Positions 56,726-64,000 of a stretch of 64,000 nt of DNA are shown here, in pieces (within the stretch, counting starts at the first letter, position 1; every line of letters starts with the position of its first letter). The notes under the pieces are model-generated. The model had not been told where the DNA came from. It worked only from the letters and a program-made list of their open reading frames with translations, and ran no database searches. Source of the stretch: Drechmeria coniospora (lineage: Eukaryota > Ascomycota > Sordariomycetes > Hypocreales > Ophiocordycipitaceae); the NCBI RefSeq assembly GCF_001625195.1, contig NC_054391.1:2046001-2110000 (forward strand). Reading direction: 5' to 3'. A program made the position numbers and the translations under genes.

Positions 56726-58370
56726 TCAGGAGTGCGTCGGCATGTACGTCCCGACGCCGTCTCGTTCGACGGGACTCAGGGAGCGGCCGACGCCGTAGCA
56801 CCCATCCGTGAGCGTTGGGCTCTGGAGTCCTCCGCCTGACCCGTACACGTCGGTCCAGCTGCTCGGCTGGCGACGAGGGACGGCAGACGCGTCGCACCCA
56901 TCGGCCATCAGTACGCCGCCGGCGTCGTTCATCGGCGACACGGCATACGCGGCGGTCAGGTACCCTCGGTGCATCTGGGACACCTGCGACACCTGTCCGG
57001 CGGGCTGGTACAACTCTGGTGCCGGCATGGTGAACATGGCTTGCGGCGGAGTCGTCGGCGAGACACTTCCGTGGCCGTCAAAGCTCGCGTACCTTGCCGG
57101 CATGGACAGGGCCGGCTGAAAGGCTAGCGGGTTGGAGAGATGCGAGGGAGGCAGCGGTGCCGCTCTCGGGTACGGCGCGAAGCTGTCGTCGGTCAAGCCA
57201 CACGGGGGGGGGTCGAGCCCCGAGCCGTCCTGGGGCGGTTGTTGCTCCGCGCGAGAGGCGCTCGGCATCTCGTGCTTGATGGCGGCCGCGGGGCACACCT
57301 TCTTGATGGGCAGGTGCAGAGGCAGCATGGCCTCGGCCTGGGCGGCCTTGTCTCGGGCGGATCCCATGACGACGACGCAGTTGATCAGGCTCGACAGCGT
57401 ACCCCAATGTCTCGTTTCGAGAAGCTTGCGCAGCGTGCGGCTCGCGACCGGATCCCACCGCAGCCGGCTCTGGTCGGTCTTGGAGACGGTGGCGTCCCAG
57501 GCGGGCGCGAAGCGGTGCTGCCTCAGCAGGTTGCGCATCCTGTGGCTGTAGGACCACCGTCTCGTCGCCCGGCCCTCCTCGCAGTGCCTGGTGAGATGGG
57601 TCGTGTAGGTCTTCCAGGTCGACGGAGCTTCGGCATCGGTCGGCGCCTCGAGCAGGTGGAAGCAGCCCTCGTAGCCGCAGGCGAAGACGGTTTGGGGACA
57701 CAGGAGGACCTTGGCCTCCTCCATGCGCATCTGCGAGCCGCCGTGCTCGTTCCGGAGGTGGATCTGATAGGCCGTCTGCCAGTCAAACGTCATGTGGCAG
57801 CCGCGGTGCTGGCATAGCCATTGGGCGTTGGTGTTGTGGAACTGATCAATGTGGCGACGCAGGTCGTTTCGTCGCGTGCACGTCTTGTTGATGCCAATCT
57901 CGGAGCAAAAGCCGCAGAGGTAGTCCTGCTTGTACGGCGGTGCGCGGCCGCCCGGCCTGGCGACGGCGGATTTGGCCTGCGTCGGACTTTCGGCCGCCGG
58001 CTCCTCGGACGAGGATGAGCCTTTGGCGGCGGACGGTTGCCTCGCGGGCGAAGACGAGTTCGGGACCGGTCCGACGTGCCTCGCCACGGTTGCTTCCCGG
58101 TCAGACGCTGGGCCGGCATGGTGATCCACCACCGGTCCACCTACGCCGGCGGCCGTCAGCGTTTCGTCTCGCAGGTGCCCGGGCGGACGGAGAAGGCTTG
58201 CCTCCCTCCTCTCGGAGAAGCTGGTCAATCTCGTTCCTGCTGTAGCGGGATAGGAGACGACGAACCATGGCCCGGCAGTCGTGGCCCTCGACCGACGGCG
58301 AGGAACCCCTCAAGCTGCCGGCATCCGAGTCGGGCGTCATGACCGAGGCCGGGCTTGAGACGGAAGACAT
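56726..58370 (-). CDS. C2H2 zinc-finger transcription factor (paralog B)
   Basis: Probable nuclear regulator paralogous to the gene at 8351-10260. Long exon from about 58107 (or 58092) to 56726; first exon 58370-58145 (start MSSVSSPASVMTPDSD). The donor is GTAGGT at 58144; the acceptor is either a CAG (37-base intron, short) or an AAG after a TCTGAC branch-like site (52 bases); both keep frame, giving 535 or 530 residues. Zinc ligands: YLCGFC..HIDQFH, then WLCQHRGC..HLRNEH, then a third set at VFACGYEGC..HLTRHC. A conserved block (LRKLLETRHWG, aligned with LRRMLKCRHLG of paralog A) follows. The N-terminal helix MVRRLLSRYSRNEIDQLL mirrors that of paralog A. The C-terminus is Pro/Gly/Ser/Tyr-rich. 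The first-exon junction is the weak point of the model. Confidence 0.75.
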
Positions 58371-61300
58371 GTTGCGGCCAGAGTCGGGCAGCAGGTGCTC
58401 GCTTCGAGTGTCGGTTGCGACGGTGGCGCCGTTGCACGTCACATGGGCGGACGACGGTCGACCGAGGCGCCTTGCTCGAGGACGAGGGTGGCAGGGGGGT
58501 TCGGAAAGCATCGACTCGCGTCGACCAGACGGCGTCGACGACAAGACGTCACCTCGACGTTTCACCGGCCACCGGCACGAGGTGCGGCTCGTCTCGAGAG
58601 CAGCGGGTGGGCACGGAAACGGCAGTGTGCGAGCGAGGAGCACCGACGACGAGTTGGCAGGGCAAACACAGACGGGCAGGCGCAGGACGCCAATGCACGA
58701 GAGGACGGAAAAGGAGGGGCAGTAACTGCTTTAATATGGCGCCTTGTGGCTTACCCGGGCAAAACGATCTGTATGTGTAGGCAGCGGAGAGATGCAATCG
58801 GCATGCGTCGTCCATGCCGATAACGAGGCCACGGGCTCGCCGGCAGCAGGACTTGGACATGCTGCGTGGGTACCTGCTCGCTCGTCCTCCTCTCGTAAGT
58901 ACGGGCACCGCACCTGTCACTGTGCACGCACACCTACCTCGCCATGGGAGCACGCCTACACCTGTAGCGTGCCTCCCGTGTGCCTGGGGCGGCTGGCCAG
59001 GCTTTGGGCAGCGCAGCAGATGCCGTCAAGCTGCTGCTTGGTCGCCGGTTGCCGCCGAGGTCGACGGGCATGCCGCAGGGTGCAGATGGCTGTAGGTGCC
59101 GCACGCGTACGGCTACCAGCGCCCACGCCTTGATCCGCGTGCATGGCAGGGTATATGGTCCGAAGTATCTTGGATGGACAAGCCCAGACCTACTGCACCA
59201 ACGAGCACTCCTTGTGTAGCGTGGTGGGCGGGTGGCTGGCTGGTGTTTTGCTGGTCGCGGAGGTGTGCATGGTAGTTGGTTGGGGGGATGGTGAATCGGG
59301 TCTGTGACGCTTCGGCTGTCAGGGTCCATCCACTAACTTGCTTGCCTGCATTACGCTGTACATGTAATGTACTGTACTGACCGACTACTACTTAGGTGCC
59401 TCGGACTGTGCATGTACTGCCGGACATGTACTGTACTCCGTAATTCTGTGCGTGTATCTCTAGGTACCTAGTAGGTACTTTCTGTCCATGCACTGCTAGG
59501 CGACGTTGGTACCTAGTAGTACGTACATGACTTTGGCAGCCGGTCAAGGGTCTCGCTACCTAGCATGGAGTCTCATGGCGGCGGCATTTGGGGACGGCAG
59601 GAGAAGGGACCAGGCCGTTGGGCTGGATCCCGGTGGCGTTTGGGTGCCAGGGCATGGCATGGCTCGGTGCTCTCTGCATACTGCAAGTATTAATGCCACA
59701 CTGCTCACGGCACAGCTACGAGGGCATTTCTTGTACTTGCATATGCGTACTCCGTACATGTACCCGCGACTGCCTGCAACGGCATGGAACACAGCCGTCC
59801 TTGTGGTAACACTTCAAAGAAAATGCGACCGTTTGGTTCACCATCCTTGACGTACTAATTATTGTACCTGGGTGGCACCTTGGTCAAGCTGGACTGGATG
59901 CTCGCTCATACGCACCTACTTGTACTCAACCTCATGTCAGTCAGTACCTAGTAATTACTCTGTAGAACCCACCTAGGTACCCATGGCCTGCGGCCAGCAG
60001 TGCCACCGTATACAGTAGACGTGCTGCCAGTAGCCGGGCAGCGCCAGGCCCGCCAGTCTCTCCAGATGTCCTTTGTGCGAGGCTCGTTGGTATACACGTC
60101 TCAACTGTGAGGGACAGCACCTATGAATAGCACCTAAGAATCGACGAGTTGTGCGTACTCTGTGTATACCTGCGTGTACGGAGTACATACATATTGTGTA
60201 GGTGTACGTACAAATATGTTGTGTAGGTGTACGGAGTACAAGAGTAATACATGCATGTTGTGTAGGTGCACGGAGTACATACATGTTGTATAGGTGTGGG
60301 TGGTGTACGGAGTACTTGTACGGTACTGCTGGGGGCATCCCCTGATACATCCAGACTCCGTATAATTATTGCGAATGGACGGGAGTCGCAAGTGCCTAGC
60401 AGGAAAACAAGGCATCCCATTGTCCAAAGTTTCATGTTTTCGACGGCACTCGCTCGCTTGCTCTCTCGGCACTGGCACTCCAAATGCCAAGGAACTGGGC
60501 ATCTCCAGTATCTCGTACGAAGAGAACGGTTTTGCGCAGCGGGAAAGACCCAGCAGTCAGCATTCAGCCCTCAGCATCGAGCCCTCAGTACCCACCATTC
60601 GGCACCCAGCACTCAGAACCGGGGCGCATACGTGCTTTCGCCGGAAGAAATCGGGCTGACTCTCTCCACCTGGCGCCTGTAGTACTCCCTCCTATACAGT
60701 GCAGTCGTTGCCTCCCCTGCCATCAGCGTGCTGCCAACCGCGGAGGAGGGGGGGATGGACTTGTGACCGAAGAAAATGGTGCCGAAATTTCCGACGTTAT
60801 TCCATGCCGCGATTGCGCTCATCTGCGAGCATGATGCATGCACAGTGCGTCGTCGTTTGGGAGGCATGAAGGTCTAGACATCTGCACCTGCGTCGCTGTA
60901 CGACGCCCTGCGTGAACTTCAAGGTGCTGTGTTGCATATGTGCTTGTTGTGCTCCGTGCTGTGCCGAGTAGGGCGTCCTTGTTCTCCAGCCTGTGCTCGC
61001 TCCCATGTACACATCGCGGCAGGAAGCACCACGTACCCGAGATGCGGGATCCGGCTTGGGACGACAGGTCCCCGAGCCGGTCGGGCTCTTCGTGAGAAGC
61101 ATGGACACGGTAATTACGGAGTACTCCGTGCTCGGGTTGCAATTTATCGTCACGACCCACCTCGCCGAGGGCTGAAGAAAGGACAAGGTTCTCAGAGACA
61201 TATTGAAACGACAGCATTGCCAAGCCGCGTCACCGTCGACGCCCCTGGGGGGGGGGGGTGCAGAGGACGCTTAAAAGTGCAGGCAATCCAGTACGGCGCT

Positions 61301-64000
61301 CAGTGCACACCTGTATTGCTGTCCTGCACCGACAGGATGGCTGGTGGCCCGGCGGTGGGTGGTGACGGTGGGTGGTGAGGAGCCCCCAACTTTCGGCGCA
61401 CTTGCCGCCGCAGCCGCGTCCGTGTGTCATTTGCGTTGAGCGTAGGTGGGAAGCCAAGGCTGAGACTCCTTCACACACAGTGTTGCATGTACTTGTACTT
61501 GCAAGTACTCCGTACTCCGTACCCTATAATTACCCCTATAATTACCCCACAAACCAGCTTGAGCAGTGGCACGGCAGTAATAACAGGGGCGCAAGGTGGA
61601 GTATTGCTGTGCGTGCACGCAAGCACTTGTACAGTGGGGTGGCAAAAATGTCGATTCAATTTGTAGGAGTAGCGATACCAAAACTGAATCGTCATTTTTG
61701 TCAAGTGACTGTATGCACTGACGTGCTCGCATCTTACAGTAAGTACGGACTCCAGAGTGAATTCTCCGTACTTGCATAATAATACTGCGAAGTACCTATT
61801 ACTTGTGCGCACTCTGCAGTCAGAGAACGTACAAGATACATACACTCACTGCATACAATGGTTGGCAGAATTCCACGCTGCTTTGGTATGGGGGTGCAGG
61901 TGCACGCAGGTAGCAGGGTGATGCAACATATGCCCCAGTACTTATACCTGTATACGACAGGTGTGTACTCGGTGCATTTCATTTGCATGCATCGTATCTA
62001 TAGGGCTAGAGTGTACAGACCCGATTTGATGCTCCAGACTTACATGCTGGCATGTCGCAAACGAATAATACAGTACCGATGCGGAACCTCAGCACTGGTA
62101 GACATTGTCAGCATCACTTGCAAGCATCACTCGCTCAAGGGTCCTTTGGTACGGGCACACCAGCGGTAGCTCGCGCGAGTTGGAAGTATTGCCCTGATAA
62201 AAAGGTACTGGGGAGCACTCCTCACCTGAGTGCAAATACTAACCTCGTGTTATGCCTATTATTTACAGCTCCGTGTGCGCCTTGTACTCGATACGTGTCC
62301 TGCGTGGCACTGTTTGGTACATACCATAGCAGCTGCGACACACTGCATTCCGTGTTCGTGCATGGCACTCCGAACTCGTAGCAATCAGGTGCTCGTTTGC
62401 GCGTACATGCAGTCGTGCTTGCAGCCGTGCTTGCATCTACTCGGCACTGTCATGAGTCGACTCGGCTGGACGCATCGACTGATGCTGTCCCGTTGCCATG
62501 GTGCACCTTGCTGCTGCTCGCACGCCCAGGCCACACCGAAAGCCCATAATCGCCTCGTCGGATGTTGCCTCTCGCATCATGGCTGAAGCAAAACCTTGTC
62601 GCCCTGTCGCCTTGTCGTCGCCTTCCAGCCTCGTCACCGAATATATGGGCGAAGCGCAGTCGGATGCACTTGTTCCTCTGGCGGGGCGGTGCGTGCTGTC
62701 TCGCATCATGGATGCTTAAACGACGGAAGCCACCGCCTACCGCCGACCTGGACAAGTGGTGTTGTGCGGTGTGCTACCCATATTTCATGCACACGTGCAG
62801 TATATGTGCTGCCAGTGGCGGCTCGTCAGGACCCCAGCAGGCCGCAAGTTCCGAGTGACAGCCCACGGTGCCCGAGTGCCGTACTCCGTACCCACCAGGC
62901 TACTACCGCCACTAGCCGCCGTCACTTGCAGGCTGCGGCTTCAAGTTGCCCACTTCCCGGTCGGACCACGAGCCGCACGTTTTACCGGCTATATTGAATA
63001 CCCGGACGCCCCATGTACAACTCGCGTCGTCAGATCACCTACGTGCGCTCCGTGACAAGGTACCTGGCAAGAGGTGTCTGTTCGATCAAGATTCATACGG
63101 GTCGCCGACTCGAATACTGCTGGCAAGCCCGGCGGCGTTGCAGGTACTTTGACACCACCGTGCGAGCGCAAAAGTCCACGAGGGCTGGCTGCACAAGGTC
63201 GCATCCGGGTGCGGCTGATGTCGAAACTGCCGATGGACCGGCGAGTTGGTCATTGGTCCGTCCATCTGCGGCTGGAGAGAGCCATGGATCCGACGGCGAA
63301 CACGACTTGTGTCTTGGCCTTTTCGCCCTGCCCTGCCCTGTCCTGCCCCCCCGTCTCCCATCTTCGCCATTCCTCGTCTCGTCTGGTCTCGTCTGGTCTC
63401 GTCTGGTCTCGTCTGGTCTCGTCTCGTCTCGTCTCGTCTGGTCTCGTCTTGATTCCGTCACTCCCGTGCGCGCCTGGATGATGACGAACCTCCCAGCAGT
63501 TTGCCGGCAAAGGCCATGTGGTACGAGGAGGTATCGTCAGCTCGGAGCTTGTCCATTCGGCGACACTCTTCTGCTCGAGCTTGGCCCCCAAAGGCAAACC
63601 CGCCTCCGCTCGGTGGCGTTGGTATCCTGTGCACGTTCTTGCCCATCCGGCTGCGCAGTGAGCGTGACCTCACATGTTGCAGATGTATCGTATCGGGCTG
63701 ACACGACGAAATTGCCTCCGCTGCCATGCACAAAGGTGCAGGTAGCTTTACAGAGTGCAATCGGCCTTGAGAGATGCGTGCGGTGCGTACTTGCGGGATG
63801 CCTGGCCCGGTGCAAGTGTTCGCGCTCAGCGAGGGATGGATGCCGCGTTTTCGCGGGCTCCATTCCCCTTGTTTGGCGCCGCCGTCGACTCGGACGCTGG
63901 CCTGTGTGGCCTTGGGCGTCTTCCCTGCATCCTTCTCGTCCCTCCTACCTTGACGGACTGACTGACTGACTGACTTGTCCCATGAGCTACGAATCGTAAC
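58371..64000. repeat. Gene-poor distal region with repeats
   Basis: A 5.6 kb stretch up to the window end without a supportable gene. It holds GTAC-motif clusters (59340-59530, 60160-60330, 61100-61520), a degenerate CAGCAYTCAGC-type repeat near 60541-60615, a 12-base G run at 61247-61258, and a GTCTGGTCTC minisatellite at 63374-63449. Open frames (for example 63013-63969) run through repeats and show no domain. Confidence 0.55.
63374..63449. repeat. Minisatellite, GTCTGGTCTC unit
   Basis: About five tandem 10-base GTCTGGTCTC/GTCTCGTCTC units followed by (GTCTC)n variants. Strong strand asymmetry. Confidence 0.85.

Noticed and set aside
56291..56811. Three overlapping plus-strand frames upstream of paralog B's 3' end
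   Set aside because: All three frames of the same strand are open at once, which indicates composition, not coding.
63013..63969. 318-codon plus-strand frame at the window end
   Set aside because: Runs through the GTCTGGTCTC minisatellite and has no recognisable domain.
1..64000. CRISPR arrays, integrases, insertion sequences
   Set aside because: Genome is eukaryotic; the tandem arrays present lack repeat-spacer structure and no transposase motifs were seen.
1..64000. tRNA genes
   Set aside because: I looked for GGTTCGANNCC-type B boxes with matching A boxes on both strands and found none I could support; a tRNAscan run would decide.

Overview
The window is fungal nuclear DNA, most likely from a filamentous ascomycete of the Sordariomycetes, probably Hypocreales. 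The evidence is short introns (49-131 bases) with GTRNGT-like donors, CTNAC branch sites and CAG/TAG acceptors; GC-rich codon use; and fungus-specific genes (NST1, a Rho2-type GTPase, a cutinase-family esterase, a DUF7025 AAA ATPase, an I78 inhibitor). The order is inferred from protein style, not from a search. I found no transposon, CRISPR array, rRNA or tRNA that I can support.

Layout. 0-10 kb: a 12-helix MFS carrier, an acidic nuclear-looking orphan, a 14-helix drug-exporter-type MFS carrier and a C2H2 zinc-finger regulator. 10-20 kb: a 4 kb gene-poor stretch, a DUF7025-AAA ATPase, then 3 kb dense in short GTAC-centred motifs. 20-30 kb: a GPI-type cutinase-family esterase, a more AT-rich island with a nucleotidyltransferase-like protein and a two-exon orphan, then TMA20 (a ribosome-associated PUA protein) and a tiny I78 peptidase inhibitor. 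30-43 kb: a cysteine-rich single-pass membrane protein, NST1 (stress response), RHO2 (cell-wall integrity and polarity) and MRPL28 (mitoribosome mL40). 45-53 kb: an ADP-ribosylglycohydrolase, an RRM protein and a five-helix membrane sulfatase laid out like lipoteichoic acid synthases. 53-64 kb: mostly gene-poor and motif-rich, holding only a second C2H2 regulator that is a clear paralog of the one at 8.4-10.3 kb.

The genes do not form an obvious biosynthetic cluster; most look like ordinary housekeeping or signalling genes separated by unusually long intergenic gaps (up to 5.6 kb). The gaps carry recurrent palindromic motifs (TACTCCGTAC and its complement, CAAGTACTTG, GTACATGTAC), several minisatellites and at least seven G/C homopolymer runs of 11-18 bases. 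Several gene models were rebuilt by joining exons by eye: the MFS carrier, both zinc-finger genes, cutinase, TMA20, I78, NST1, RHO2, sulfatase and AAA ATPase. All joins keep frame, but none is backed by transcript data. I did not find a convincing new multi-gene system. The best leads are the paired zinc-finger paralogs, the dispersed motif family, the LTA-synthase-like sulfatase and the two orphans of the 22-27 kb island.
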